51,548 nt of DNA from Cytophagales bacterium (GTDB taxonomy: Bacteria; Bacteroidota; Bacteroidia; Cytophagales; Cyclobacteriaceae), in assembly GCA_013298505.1 (NCBI GenBank), contig JAAFHY010000017.1, positions 1-51,548 on the forward strand, read 5' to 3'. A program made the position numbers and the translations under genes. Every line of letters begins with the position of its first letter. Positions within the stretch are counted from its first letter, which is position 1. Of the stretch, positions 32,751 to 43,200 are shown in pieces. The notes under the pieces were generated by a model. That model was not told the origin of the DNA. It made no database searches and saw nothing but the letters and a program-made list of their open reading frames with translations.

Positions 32751-33698
32751 TCATAACCACTCTTTAATCTGAGTAGCCGTTAAATTGCCACCACACAAAA
32801 CGGTTGCTACTGTTTTGTTTTTAAAATGGCTTCCATGCTCAAGCAGTGCGGCAACACCAACCGCACCCGATGGCTCTATTACTAATCCAGCATGTTGATG
32901 TAGCAACTTCATAGCCTCAATAATTGCTTCTTCGCTTACTAGAACGCCATCATCCACTAACCCTTCCATGTCAGTAAGTGCTTGCCGAATGGGCATTCGC
33001 ACACCAATTCCATCAGCAATAGTTTTTATTTTTGAATGACTGACCATTTTCTTTTCGCGCCAAGATTCAATCATGGCCGATGCGCCTTTTGCCTGAATGG
33101 CAATTACCCGGCAGCCGGGCTGAGTGTGTTTGATAGCTCGTGCCACTCCATTTAGCAACGCACCGTTGCCAAGCGGAATCAGAAAATCATCAATTGAACT
33201 AAATTGCTTTAAAAGTTCGAGGCCTATGGTCGCTGCGCCTGCCAATGTTTCAATATCCAATCCATCTTCAACAAAACGAATATTCTGTTCGAGCGAAATT
33301 CTTCTTGCTTCGTTTTTGGCATCGTCAAAGTCATTTCCAAACAAAACTACTTCTGCACATAATTGCTGCATACGCTCAATCTTTAATGGATTTGCGTTTA
33401 CCGAAGCATAAATCACTAATTTTTTATTTGCCTTTCGACAAGCGTATGCCATTGCTTGACCAAAATTTCCGGCACTGGCGCATATCAATTTATCTTCTTG
33501 CGATTTTGAAACTAAATAATCCGCACCGCGTCCTTTAAAGCATCGAATGGGGTTAATGGCTTCTACTTTTAGAATGAGCGTGCAGCCCAGAATTTTACTC
33601 AACGGTTCGTTGATGTACTGCGGAGAATTTAGAAATACAGAGTCTATTTTTTTAGAAGAATCTTCTATAGCTTCGATAGATAAGCGGTGTGTTTCCAT
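32751..33698 (-). CDS. Threonine-dehydratase-like PLP enzyme (fold type II)
   Basis: A 315-residue PLP-dependent enzyme of the threonine/serine dehydratase family. Lys55 in F-K-G-R-G-A is the Schiff-base residue, A-S-A-G-N-F-G-Q is the substrate-carboxylate loop near 75-82, G-N-G-A-L-L-N-G near 178 is the phosphate-binding loop, and L-C-G-G-N-L lies near the C-terminus. It lacks the ACT-like regulatory domain of biosynthetic IlvA, so it fits a catabolic dehydratase or a serine racemase-like enzyme acting on threonine, serine or hydroxyaspartate. It is a single gene, divergent from rsmG. Confidence 0.85.
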   Translation of the reverse strand: METHRLSIEAIEDSSKKIDSVFLNSPQYINEPLSKILGCTLILKVEAINPIRCFKGRGADYLVSKSQEDKLICASAGNFGQAMAYACRKANKKLVIYASVNANPLKIERMQQLCAEVVLFGNDFDDAKNEARRISLEQNIRFVEDGLDIETLAGAATIGLELLKQFSSIDDFLIPLGNGALLNGVARAIKHTQPGCRVIAIQAKGASAMIESWREKKMVSHSKIKTIADGIGVRMPIRQALTDMEGLVDDGVLVSEEAIIEAMKLLHQHAGLVIEPSGAVGVAALLEHGSHFKNKTVATVLCGGNLTATQIKEWL

Positions 33699-33876
33699 AG
33701 CGGATTTTATTCTTTTAGTAGAAGAGTGTATAACTCTCTCACTAGTTGATTGAATTTAGAATGGGCATTTTAAAATGATGTTCGTACCTATTGTCAACAA
33801 ATTAATCTTTTAAGACTACGCAAGATGGCAAAGTATTTGTTTCTTTACTTCTGAATTAAACTTAAATTTCAACCAC

Positions 33877-34512
33877 TTGCAAGACGCATCTATTCTATTC
33901 GATTATTTTCCTGAATTGACAGAAAAGCAAAGAGATCAATTCAAGCAGCTAGGTCTGCTCTACAAAGACTGGAACGAGAAAATCAATGTGATTTCGAGGA
34001 AGGATATAGATAACTTATACATAAACCACATTCTTCATTCGCTAGCGATTGCTAAAGTTATACAATTCAAACCCCAAGCTTCGGTATTGGATGTTGGCAC
34101 GGGCGGAGGTTTCCCAGGACTACCCTTGGCTATTCTCTTTCCCAAAACGGAATTTCATTTAGTCGATTCCATCGGTAAAAAAATACATGTAGTAAATGAG
34201 ATAGCTCAATCTATTGGTTTGGAAAATATGAATGCCGATCATATCCGCGCAGAGCAACTAAAGCATAAGTACGATTTTGTTGTGAGCCGTGCCGTTACTC
34301 GGATGAAAGAGTTCTATGGTTGGGTGCAGCACAAGATAAAGAGCGAATCGCAGCATACACTTGATAATGGAATTTTATATTTGAAAGGCGGAGACTTGGA
34401 TGAAGAGATGAACGAGTTAAAAAAGAGATATAGCTTGTACGACCTCACCGAATATTTTAAAGAAGATTTTTTCGTTACGAAGAAGATAGTGTACCTGCCG
34501 ATTTATAATTAG
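33877..34512 (+). CDS. rsmG: 16S rRNA (guanine527-N7)-methyltransferase RsmG
   Basis: A 211-residue methyltransferase that modifies G527 of 16S rRNA using S-adenosylmethionine. The SAM loop V-L-D-V-G-T-G-G-G-F-P-G-L-P is near 70-83. The N-terminal W-N-E-K-I-N-V-I-S-R-K and H-I-L-H-S-L segments and the later V-S-R-A-V-T-R-M are all RsmG hallmarks. The frame opens at a TTG (33877); no ATG is available in the right place. A TAAATTTC string just upstream is a possible -7 box with one mismatch. Confidence 0.93.
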   Translation: MQDASILFDYFPELTEKQRDQFKQLGLLYKDWNEKINVISRKDIDNLYINHILHSLAIAKVIQFKPQASVLDVGTGGGFPGLPLAILFPKTEFHLVDSIGKKIHVVNEIAQSIGLENMNADHIRAEQLKHKYDFVVSRAVTRMKEFYGWVQHKIKSESQHTLDNGILYLKGGDLDEEMNELKKRYSLYDLTEYFKEDFFVTKKIVYLPIYN

Positions 34513-34547
34513 TTGCTCGCCACAACCGCACTTAAAGCGTACGATTT

Positions 34548-34922
34548 TCAAAGATTGTTTCCTAAAAATAATCCTGCATACGTTGCAGCTATACATAACA
34601 ATAGGCTACTTGCAACATAAACCACAGTTGATAGATAGAATCCATTTTGCATAAGTGAAATGGTTTCTGCGCTGAACGTTGAAAAAGTGCTGAACCCTCC
34701 GCAGAAGCCAATGGTAAGGAAAACTTTCGTGGAAGGCGAAATCAACTGTCGGTGATCAGCAAGACTAATCACTAATCCTACCATGAAGCAAGCAATTATA
34801 TTTATGGCCAACGTGCCGTATGGAAAATAGGTATTATTAAAAGAAGCAATCCATTTGCCTAGTGAAAATCGCATTACGCTTCCCAATCCTCCAACCAAAA
34901 AAACCAGTGCTGCTTCTTTCAT
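34548..34922 (-). CDS. crcB: Fluoride exporter CrcB/FluC
   Basis: A 124-residue membrane protein with four hydrophobic segments. The family signatures are G-G-L-G-S-V-M-R-F near residue 11, Y-G-T-L-A-I-N near 35, and G-F-C-G-G-F-S-T-F-S-T-F-S near 72. Dimers form a narrow fluoride channel in the inner membrane. Its start overlaps the plsC stop by 4 bases, so it is translated from the plsC transcript. I see no fluoride riboswitch; its upstream sequence is plsC coding sequence. Confidence 0.93.
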   Translation of the reverse strand: MKEAALVFLVGGLGSVMRFSLGKWIASFNNTYFPYGTLAINIIACFMVGLVISLADHRQLISPSTKVFLTIGFCGGFSTFSTFSAETISLMQNGFYLSTVVYVASSLLLCIAATYAGLFLGNNL

Positions 34923-35650
34923 TTTGAATTCGATTCAATCATCGTTTTCAATAGCTCAAATGTTTTATCTTTTAAATCCGATACATCCGTTTTATTTGCA
35001 TCGACAACGGAGATTGGTTCGCCCACTATTATCTTAATTACTCCAGGAAATATTTCTGCTTTACCAGGCGGCATCAATTTACCTGCACCAATTACGACTA
35101 GTGGCAGAATACTTTGTTGAGTATCTACGGCAATTCTAAACGCACCATCCTTAAACGGCTGCATAATTTTTTGGGTGCGATTTTGTGTGCCTTCTGGAAA
35201 AATTAAAATGTTAATGCCAAGCTCTAAAATTTTCTTCAGATAAGTCAAACTCTTTTTTCTGCTCTCTTGACTTCCCCGATCAACAACCACGCACGTTGCT
35301 CTGGTTACCCATCCAAATACAGGTATTTTCAACAGCTCTTTTTTAGCCAAAGGCCTAAACTGTCCGTGTATGGTCATGGCAATGCCCGGCAAATCTAGAA
35401 ACGAAGTATGATTACTTACATAGATAAATGCTGTGCCTTTGGGAATTTTTTCGCGCCCAATCATTTCGTAGCGAATGAAAGTCAGCTTACTAAAAATCCA
35501 ACTCCACAGTTTCATAAAAAAATAAGTTATCGCCACCGCTCGTGGGCCAAAGAATGCGGGTATAACAATGCCAGGCAAAAAGAGTAGCATGAAAACGCTA
35601 AAGACGAGCAGTACCCAAATGGTATATAGTTTTAAGAGAATGGTTCGCAT
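34919..35650 (-). CDS. plsC: 1-acyl-sn-glycerol-3-phosphate acyltransferase
   Basis: A 243-residue membrane-associated acyltransferase of phospholipid synthesis that adds the second acyl chain to lysophosphatidic acid. Motif I is N-H-T-S-F-L-D with His81 and Asp86; motif III is F-P-E-G-T-Q-N-R near 150. Two hydrophobic stretches at about 8-32 and 40-60 anchor it. It overlaps crcB downstream and follows the rRNA methyltransferase gene by about 30 bases, suggesting one leftward operon. Confidence 0.9.
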   Translation of the reverse strand: MRTILLKLYTIWVLLVFSVFMLLFLPGIVIPAFFGPRAVAITYFFMKLWSWIFSKLTFIRYEMIGREKIPKGTAFIYVSNHTSFLDLPGIAMTIHGQFRPLAKKELLKIPVFGWVTRATCVVVDRGSQESRKKSLTYLKKILELGINILIFPEGTQNRTQKIMQPFKDGAFRIAVDTQQSILPLVVIGAGKLMPPGKAEIFPGVIKIIVGEPISVVDANKTDVSDLKDKTFELLKTMIESNSK

Positions 35651-35682
35651 AGAGTCTAAAGAATTAAAAAACTCAGTTCAAT

Positions 35683-36903
35683 TTAGTTAGTTCTTTTTAA
35701 GCGAGCCATATAAAATCCATCAAAACCTTCGGATGGCAAAATACTTTTTTGTTCGTCTAATTGAAAATTAGAATTTGCTGCTAAGAATTTTTTTACTTGA
35801 TCTTCATTTTCGTTGGGCAAAATGCTGCACGTAGAGTAAACGAGCATCCCGCCCGTTTTTACCATGTTTGAGTAATCTTGTAAGATATGTTGTTGCAACT
35901 CTTTTACGCGATCAATAAAATCGTTGTTCAGTTTCCACTTAGCATCCGGATTGCGCTTGAGCACACCAAGCCCTGAGCAGGGCACATCTAACAAAAGTCT
36001 GTCGGCCGTTTTTTCCAGTCGCTTAATTGTTTTTGATGATTCAATCAACTTTGGTTCGATATTGCCTGCGCCCGCACGCCTGGCTCTTTTCTTAAGTTCA
36101 TTTAACTTCCACTCTTCTGTGTCCATCGCAACAATGCGCCCTTTGTTTTGCATCAGCGCGGCTAAGTGCAATGTTTTTCCGCCTGCGCCAGCGCACGCGT
36201 CAATTACTCGCATGCCCGGTTTTGCTTGCAAAAATGGAGCAATGAGTTGCGAGCCCGCATCTTGTACTTCAAAGAGGCCATCTTTAAAAGCCTGACGCGT
36301 GAAAATATTTTGTCGTTGCTCTAATAATAAGCTATCTGGATATGTGATCGGAGCTTCGGTAGCAATTTCTTCTTCCTCCAGTTGTTTTTGCAATTCTGGC
36401 CTTGAAATTTTTAATGTATTTACTCGTAAAACCACAGCCGCTTCTTCATTGAGAGCCGCTAATTCTGTTGACCATTTGTTACCGAGTTCTTTTTCGCCTA
36501 GTTCATCGAGCCAATCGGGTATCGATTCTTTTAATTTACGAGTGACTTTTACTTCTTCGTACCGAGCTATTACTTTTTTTCGGTCTACGCCCTTTAATTC
36601 TTCCCAATCAGGATATTCTGTTTTGTTCCACAGGCACCAAACAGCCAAGAGTTTCCAGTATTCGTTTTCTTCGGCATTAGCCAACTCCCTAAACAGGCGA
36701 TACCACCTTACAATATCGTAGATCGTTTCGGCAATAAAGCGCCTATCGCGTGCGCCCCACTTCGGATTGCTCTTCAAAATTTTCTCAATTACCTTGTCGG
36801 CATACTTCTTTTCATCGAATATATCTTGCAATCCTGCAATAACGGCTTCGCACAAATTCCTATAGAGTTTCACCTTTCGCTTTTTTTGTGGAAATTTAAC
36901 CAC
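35683..36903 (-). CDS. RsmB/NOP2-family 16S rRNA m5C methyltransferase
   Basis: A 406-residue SAM-dependent RNA cytosine-5 methyltransferase. A helical NusB-like N-terminal part (about 1-150) precedes the catalytic fold: D-A-C-A-G-A-G-G-K-T-L-H near 238, D-V-P-C-S-G-L-G near 307 and Y-S-T-C-S-I-L-P-N-E-N near 358, which supply the two cysteines of the family. It matches the RsmB branch in general layout but is a little shorter than E. coli RsmB, so the exact target base is not certain. It starts the leftward set with plsC and crcB. Confidence 0.87.
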   Translation of the reverse strand: MVKFPQKKRKVKLYRNLCEAVIAGLQDIFDEKKYADKVIEKILKSNPKWGARDRRFIAETIYDIVRWYRLFRELANAEENEYWKLLAVWCLWNKTEYPDWEELKGVDRKKVIARYEEVKVTRKLKESIPDWLDELGEKELGNKWSTELAALNEEAAVVLRVNTLKISRPELQKQLEEEEIATEAPITYPDSLLLEQRQNIFTRQAFKDGLFEVQDAGSQLIAPFLQAKPGMRVIDACAGAGGKTLHLAALMQNKGRIVAMDTEEWKLNELKKRARRAGAGNIEPKLIESSKTIKRLEKTADRLLLDVPCSGLGVLKRNPDAKWKLNNDFIDRVKELQQHILQDYSNMVKTGGMLVYSTCSILPNENEDQVKKFLAANSNFQLDEQKSILPSEGFDGFYMARLKRTN

Positions 36904-36928
36904 GTTTTACTACAATACCTCACAACCC

Positions 36929-39748
36929 ATGAAGTACCTGAAGCTCGTTTTACTATTCACCATCACATCTTATTCAGCGCAAAGCCAAGGTTGGCTCGAA
37001 AATGCTGTAAAGAAAGCAGTCAAGCAAACCGTTACTGAGTCTACCGAATCGAAAATGAACAAGTTGGATTCTCTCGACTTTCAATTTGCCATGTCGATTA
37101 GCGAAGGCTCTAATTTATTTGAGGTAGAGCAAAAGGGAGAAACCTTAACCAAGGTGAGTTCGAAGGGAGCAAAACTTCTTTTTGATGAAGAAGAAACTAA
37201 GAAGCCAACCGACATCGCCCGCGATACGTTAACATCGGCCATTACATTATACGAACTTCGGCAGTACGAATTGGCAGAAGAGACTTTTAAAAATGCAAAA
37301 AACTACATGGAGGCCAATAGCCTTGCCGATGGTTTAACCTACTTGCGGTGCATGTCGAGCATGGGTGTAATGTTTATGGTGCAAGGAAGGAATGAAGATG
37401 CTGAAAAATATATTTCGTCTGCACTCAGCAAAAGCGAAACGGTGCTTGGCAAGAAGAGTGCGGGCTATGCTTCTAATTTGAATAGCCACGCAAAACTAAA
37501 TCAGTTGCTCGGAAAATATAATGAAGCCGAGCAACAGTTTGATGAGGCATTGCCCATTGTACAAAAGGTATTTGGCGAGAAGAGTATGCAGTACGCTATT
37601 CTGCAAAATAATAAGGCCATGCTTTACCAAGCGATGGGACGCAATGCAGATGCCCTAACCCTGATAAGAAGCGCAGTAGTAAATGCTGAAAGTACACCAA
37701 AGAAAGTAGCAAACAATTCGTTCGATAGCAGAAAATTTCAATTGAACCAAGCATTGATGTATCAGCTAAATGGAAATTTGCCTGAGGCGGAAAGTGCTTT
37801 CGTATCTATTAAAAAAGTGTTCGAGTCGAAAGGGCAAGTAAGTAATCCGGAATATGCGGCATTGCTCAATCAGGTGGGGGTGCTTTATATGCAAATGAGC
37901 AAGTACGATCAGGTAGAAGCTCTCTTAATAAAGTCCTTAGCTGTTTATAAAAGCAAGTTTGGCGAAGAGAATGTTTCGTATGCCAAGGTTCAAAATGACT
38001 TAGGTAATTTTTATAGAATGCAATCGCGCTTTGCGGAGGCAGAGGTTGCGTTGAAGAAAGCGGTTCAAATTCGCAAGACTGTGCTTGGCGAAAATCATCC
38101 AGACTATGTGAAGTCGATTGAAAGCTTGGGCATTCTGTATTGGAAGAAGGGAGACTTGGCGAGCGCTTATCAGCCACTCAAAGAAGCAATCGATAAATCG
38201 CTTGATTTTGTAAGCAACTATTTTCCTCCTATGAGCGAGGCCGAAAAAACAAAGTATTGGGATATCCTGCATCCTCGCTTTCAGCGGTTTTATAACTATG
38301 CAATAGAAGCAAGTGTTACGAATCCGGAGCTGTTAAAAGTAGTATTCGATTACCAAATTGCTACCAAGGGCTTGTTGCTTAGTTCTACCAACAAAATTAA
38401 AAAATCAATTTTGGAAAGCGGCAATAAAGAGTTGATTGATGAGTATACATCTTGGATTGCACAAAAAGAAAATCTATCGCGCTATTATTCCTTTTCTAAA
38501 GATGATTTGGCAAAGCAGAAAATTAATATTGGCGAATTGGAGAAAGAAGCGAACGCAAAAGAACGATCACTCTCAAAAAAATCGGTTTCCTTCTCACAGG
38601 CTTTTTCTGCTGATCGCACCACCTTTGCGCAAATAGCTTCTCAGCTTACTGATTTGGAAGGCTTGGTAGAAATTATACGAGTACGATCTTTTGATAAAGA
38701 TTTCACAGTCGACTCGCGTTACGTTGCCTTAATAGCGACAAGGGCAATGGCACAACCTAAATTGGTGGTGCTTCAAAATGGACTGCAACTCGAGTCACGC
38801 TATGCCAAGTATTACAAAAATTCAATTCAACAAAAGACTGTTGATGAATTTTCTTATGAGCAATATTGGGCTCAAATTGAATCGCTGCTAGTAGGGAAGA
38901 AAACCGTATATGTTTCGCCAGATGGTGTGTATAACCAAATCAATCTCAATACAATCAAAAAGAAAGAGGGTGATTATGTGTTGAACAAGTTTGAATTGGT
39001 TACGATCGGCAATTCAAAAGATTTAATTTCATTAAAGCAGCGGAAGCCAAGTGTAGTTAAGAAGAATGCTTTTATTCTTGGCTTTCCCGACTATGCCGGA
39101 GCGGCCGTTCCGTTACCGGGCACAAAAGTTGAAATTGATGGCATCAACAAAATACTTACACTTGCAGGCTACACAACTTTTGTAAAGCAAAGTACTGAGG
39201 CTTCTGAAACAAATTTTAAATCAGTAAAAGGGCCGCAATTGATGCACATTGCTACGCACGGTTATTTTTTGGCCGATGCTGATTTGCAGGGCGGAGATGC
39301 TATGGGCGTAAATGCCGAAAGTGCTAAAAATAACCCATTGTTACGTTCGGGTTTGATTTTGGCCGGAGCTAAATCAAAAGAGACTTCAGATGTGAACTTA
39401 TCGGGTAATGACAACGGCATCCTTACTGCCTATGAAGCGATGAATTTGGATTTGGTTGGCACCGATTTAATTGTGATGAGTGCCTGCGAAACAGGACTTG
39501 GCGATGTAAAATCGGGCGAGGGTGTGTATGGATTGCAGCGTGCTTTTTTAGTAGCGGGTGCAAACGCTATGATTATGAGTTTGTGGAAAGTAGATGATGC
39601 GGCCACTCAGCAACTGATGACCAACTTTTACACCAACTGGACAAAATCAGGGAACAAACTAAAAGCATTTAAGCAAGCGCAGCAGCAACTCATGCTAAAG
39701 TACAAAGAGCCTTACTACTGGGGTGCTTTTGTGATGATTGGGATGTAA
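36929..39748 (+). CDS. Exported TPR-CHAT caspase-like protein (first paralogue)
   Basis: A 939-residue protein with a signal peptide (residues 1-19, S-Y-S-A-Q-S). From about 95 to 440 it has tetratricopeptide repeats of the kinesin-light-chain type, for example A-L-L-N-Q-V-G-V-L-Y-M-Q-M-S-K-Y and L-G-E-N-H-P-D-Y. A helical linker follows, then a CHAT peptidase domain at about 650-939 with the dyad His777 (I-A-T-H-G-Y) and Cys853 (S-A-C-E-T-G-L-G), plus G-V-Y-G-L-Q-R-A-F. CHAT proteases of clan CD cut specific proteins and are often held by partner domains. Export to the periplasm or surface is unusual compared with cytoplasmic CHAT proteins of defence systems. A second paralogue lies downstream in opposite orientation. 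Confidence 0.88.
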   Translation: MKYLKLVLLFTITSYSAQSQGWLENAVKKAVKQTVTESTESKMNKLDSLDFQFAMSISEGSNLFEVEQKGETLTKVSSKGAKLLFDEEETKKPTDIARDTLTSAITLYELRQYELAEETFKNAKNYMEANSLADGLTYLRCMSSMGVMFMVQGRNEDAEKYISSALSKSETVLGKKSAGYASNLNSHAKLNQLLGKYNEAEQQFDEALPIVQKVFGEKSMQYAILQNNKAMLYQAMGRNADALTLIRSAVVNAESTPKKVANNSFDSRKFQLNQALMYQLNGNLPEAESAFVSIKKVFESKGQVSNPEYAALLNQVGVLYMQMSKYDQVEALLIKSLAVYKSKFGEENVSYAKVQNDLGNFYRMQSRFAEAEVALKKAVQIRKTVLGENHPDYVKSIESLGILYWKKGDLASAYQPLKEAIDKSLDFVSNYFPPMSEAEKTKYWDILHPRFQRFYNYAIEASVTNPELLKVVFDYQIATKGLLLSSTNKIKKSILESGNKELIDEYTSWIAQKENLSRYYSFSKDDLAKQKINIGELEKEANAKERSLSKKSVSFSQAFSADRTTFAQIASQLTDLEGLVEIIRVRSFDKDFTVDSRYVALIATRAMAQPKLVVLQNGLQLESRYAKYYKNSIQQKTVDEFSYEQYWAQIESLLVGKKTVYVSPDGVYNQINLNTIKKKEGDYVLNKFELVTIGNSKDLISLKQRKPSVVKKNAFILGFPDYAGAAVPLPGTKVEIDGINKILTLAGYTTFVKQSTEASETNFKSVKGPQLMHIATHGYFLADADLQGGDAMGVNAESAKNNPLLRSGLILAGAKSKETSDVNLSGNDNGILTAYEAMNLDLVGTDLIVMSACETGLGDVKSGEGVYGLQRAFLVAGANAMIMSLWKVDDAATQQLMTNFYTNWTKSGNKLKAFKQAQQQLMLKYKEPYYWGAFVMIGM

Positions 39749-39759
39749 ATATTAGAGGT

Positions 39760-40182
39760 TTAGAACGAAAATTTAATTCTGCTTTCTAAGTTTGCTTTGA
39801 GGTACTCTTCAATATCTTTAAGATTCTCAACTCCATTGACCCTTCTAAGCCTGTTGTTTTTAAGCCTTAGATCTAAAAATTTATTTTTAGATCTTCTGGT
39901 TATTTTTATCGAAGTAATCTCGCTGTATAAAATCTCATTTGCATTAGACCGAAGTAAATTTACTATCAAAAGGATAAGGTGGGCAACTCCAATAAATATA
40001 CCTGTCCAAAGTAAAAATTGATCCCCTGTTTTTAAGTATCGAAAAACCGAAATTGCCCCGTACATTGTCCAGAGACTTGAACTAAAAAGGCTAATAATTC
40101 TTTCCTTCTTTAAGTTGTCCGAAATTCGAATCCTATCTGGTTCAAAAGAAATTTCCCCTTTCATAAGTTTGAACGATCGCAT
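39760..40182 (-). CDS. Small membrane protein with two helices and a PH-like C-terminus
   Basis: A 140-residue protein. The N-terminal K-G-E-I-S-F-E-P-D-R-I-R-I-S-D is beta-rich, two hydrophobic segments span about 32-50 and 58-78, and the C-terminal half (L-Y-S-E-I-T-S-I-K-I-T-R-R-S-K-N-K-F) has the strand pattern of bacterial PH-like domains. I do not recognise a named family. It lies 11 bases from the end of the first CHAT gene and 43 bases upstream of nothing but the second CHAT gene's tail, in the same direction as the latter. A link to the CHAT proteins is positional only. Confidence 0.6.
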   Translation of the reverse strand: MRSFKLMKGEISFEPDRIRISDNLKKERIISLFSSSLWTMYGAISVFRYLKTGDQFLLWTGIFIGVAHLILLIVNLLRSNANEILYSEITSIKITRRSKNKFLDLRLKNNRLRRVNGVENLKDIEEYLKANLESRIKFSF

Positions 40183-40225
40183 TGTTATTATTTTTTATAG
40201 GCTTTGTTGGCTTTTAAATTATTTT

Positions 40226-43200
40226 TCAATCCAACCCAATCATCATAAATGGTCCCCAATAGATTGGTTCGGGATATTCTACGCGTAGCTCTTTTTTAGC
40301 ATCAATGAAGCTTTGGCGCATGTTGTTTGTCGTCAGCCATTTTTTATAGAAATTTAAAATCAATTTTTGCGTGGCATCGTCATCAACTTTAAACATACTC
40401 ATAATTAGTACTTTGGCACCGGCCACTAAGAAAGCTCGTTGTAATCCGTATACTCCTTCACCATTGGCAATTTCGCCCAAGCCAGTTTCGCAGGCGCTCA
40501 ATACTACTAAATCTGTTTTGTCAAGGTTTAAGCTCATGGCCTCATAGGCGGTAAGGATGCCGTTGTCGATATTGTAATTGTAGTTTGTTTTATCCAGAAT
40601 GTCTCCCGCACCTCGTAGCAACAATCCTGTTTTCATCAGCGGGTTTTCAGTTTTTTGTGCTTCGCTACTGGTTAGTTCGCTCGTTTCTTTTTTATCGGCT
40701 GCTGATTGGGTAAATCCATGAGTGGCCACGTGGAAAATTTTGGGGCTTTCCAACAACTTTGCTTGGTCTTCGGTGGCTTCATTCTCAACATATTCACTTG
40801 TCTTCCATCCTTTCTGCTTTAGCAATTCTTCAAGTTCGTTTATTTCTTTTTCAGTGCCAGGTAGTGACGCAATGCGCTGCGAGTTAGAAGCCGTTAAATA
40901 GAAGGTTGGATTGCCAAACATGGTTGCGGTATTGCTCGGTACACCTCCTTTTGATTTGATCTTGCGCAAGTACAAATCTTTAGTGTTGCTAACCAATACA
41001 ATATTTGAGTTGTCAATTACAAATTTTCCATCGGGAGTTGGTATGGTTTCTAGATTAAGCTGATTGTAAACACCATCGGGCGATAAGTAAATAGATGTAT
41101 TGAGGCCAAGTTCTTTTTGGATAGGTTCCCAAAACACTTTGTATGAAAACTTATCTTCGGTTTTGCTGGTAATGCTATTTCTAAAATATTTATAGAAACG
41201 GGTTTCCATACGATAGCCCTCAGGCAATCCGATAGCTTTGGGGCGGTTGCCATCATTTTTTACATATAGCGCCACATACACTACTGAATCGGTAAATGAA
41301 TGATTGAAGTAACGAAAGCGCACCATTTCAATAGCCACTTCATTTTTCGCTATCGACTTTTGCACGTTTTCGTACGTGATTTTCTTGTTCTCAAAACTTT
41401 GGCCAAATAGTTCAGATTTTTCGCTCAACGTCCGTTCTAGTTTTTCTACTTCGAGTGTTAACGCGGCAGGGTCAATTCCGTTTTGCAAAAGCTGATCGGT
41501 ACTCATCGACAAGGCGTTTGTTAAAAACTCTTTTTTTTCTACCCAGTCCGAGTATGCTTGTTTTAGGTTTTCGTCTTTGCTGTTTAATATCCGCTCGCGA
41601 ATTTTAATGGATGAGCTTAGCAGCAAGGCTTTGGTAAGCAGTTGGTAGTTATACACTTTGCCCGATAGATCTTTAAAATCATCTAGCTGACTAAAGGCAA
41701 GGGTATTATAAAATTCAAAATCACCTTTGATCGTGTTCCAGTACTTTGCTTTTTCACGTTCGCTCAAGGCAGGGAAATACTGTTTGATGAAGTTTTCGTA
41801 GTTACCAAGCGCTTCTTCTATATTCTTTTTAGAGCGCTTGAAATCTTTTTCCATATAATACACCTTGGCTTGTTTTGAAATAATCTTTACATATTCAGGG
41901 TGTGATTTATTGAAATAGGTGTCGTAGATTTTTTTGGCTTGTGTGTAATACTCTTCTGCCTTTTTGTAGTTTTTGATTTCGTAAAATACGTCTCCAGTAA
42001 GGGTGAAAATGGCTGCCGCATTGATGTTGTTTTTAGAGCCTGTTTTAGCACGCCAGATACCTTCTGCTTGCGTTAGTGAACCAAAGGCCGCGTTGTATTT
42101 TTTGGCTGCGATATTGATGAAGGCAACATTTTTTAGAATGTCGGCATATTGCGGATTTTCTTTACCCAAACGGTTGCCCATAATTTCTTGAGATTCACTC
42201 ATTAGCTTTTCAACTTTTTCAAACGATTCGCCTTTATAAAATTTAATGAGTGCTAATTGCGATAGCGATTTGGCTACTTCAATATGATTGCGGCCAAATT
42301 GTTTTTCCTGACTCGCCATTGCTTTGGTGATGTTATCTTCCGCTCGATCGTAATCGCCAATGGCATATTCAATATCGCCTAGCAGTTTTTCGGTACTGGC
42401 TGTTTTAGAAGATTTGGGGCCATATACAGCAATGGCTATTTGATTGGCACGTTGAGCAATTTTATCAGCATCGGTATAATCACCTTCGGCCAATGAAAGC
42501 CGTCCTCTGTTTACAAGAGGCTCTACCAAGCGAAGCGAATTTTTGCCGTAAAGCTTTTCGTATTCAGCAATTAATTGGGTAAGCAATTCTTCAGTGGCAG
42601 AATACCTGCCCAACTGAATAAACAAACTTGATAGTTGTTGGGCAGTGCTTAGTTCATCGAGCCCTACAATTGGGTTGTCTGCCCTCGAAATTATTTTTTT
42701 TGTTCTATCTAGCTTGTCTTCGGCTTCATCAAATAATCCTTTTATACCTAGTAAAGTAGCTTGTGTTTCTAGTGCATTAATCACATATATTTTTTTATCC
42801 TCATCTTTTCTGAAATTTTCTAAAATGACGTTTGCTTTGTTTAAGTTTTCTTCTGCTTTTTCATACTGTCCTAGCTTAATCTGAAGACGCGCGATCTTTG
42901 TTAGCTCATCACCATACAAAAAATCTTTATCATCGTATTTTGCTCGGGCTAGTAATCCCGCTTTATCGAGGGTTTCGTTTGCTTCGGTATAGCGATCAGT
43001 TAATTCGTATAGGTTGGCAATGTGGTTGAGTATTTCCAAGTGATCTTTGTGCCATGCCCCAATTTGTTTGGCTACAATATTTTCATAACTCTCTTTATAG
43101 ATTTTCCCAGCCTCATCTATTTTGTTGGTGTAGTCGAGTAGATAGTTGGCTAATTTTATTTTTGCCAAATGCGTTTCGGGCGCATCTTCTCCAAATAGAT

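Noticed and set aside
33723-33737. AGAGT-GTATA-ACTCT palindrome upstream of the dehydratase gene
   Set aside because: A 5-bp arm is too short to claim an operator without conservation data.
36299-36721. A 140-codon rightward frame opposite the RsmB-like gene
   Set aside because: It is Ser-rich antisense to a conserved coding sequence, the usual shadow pattern.
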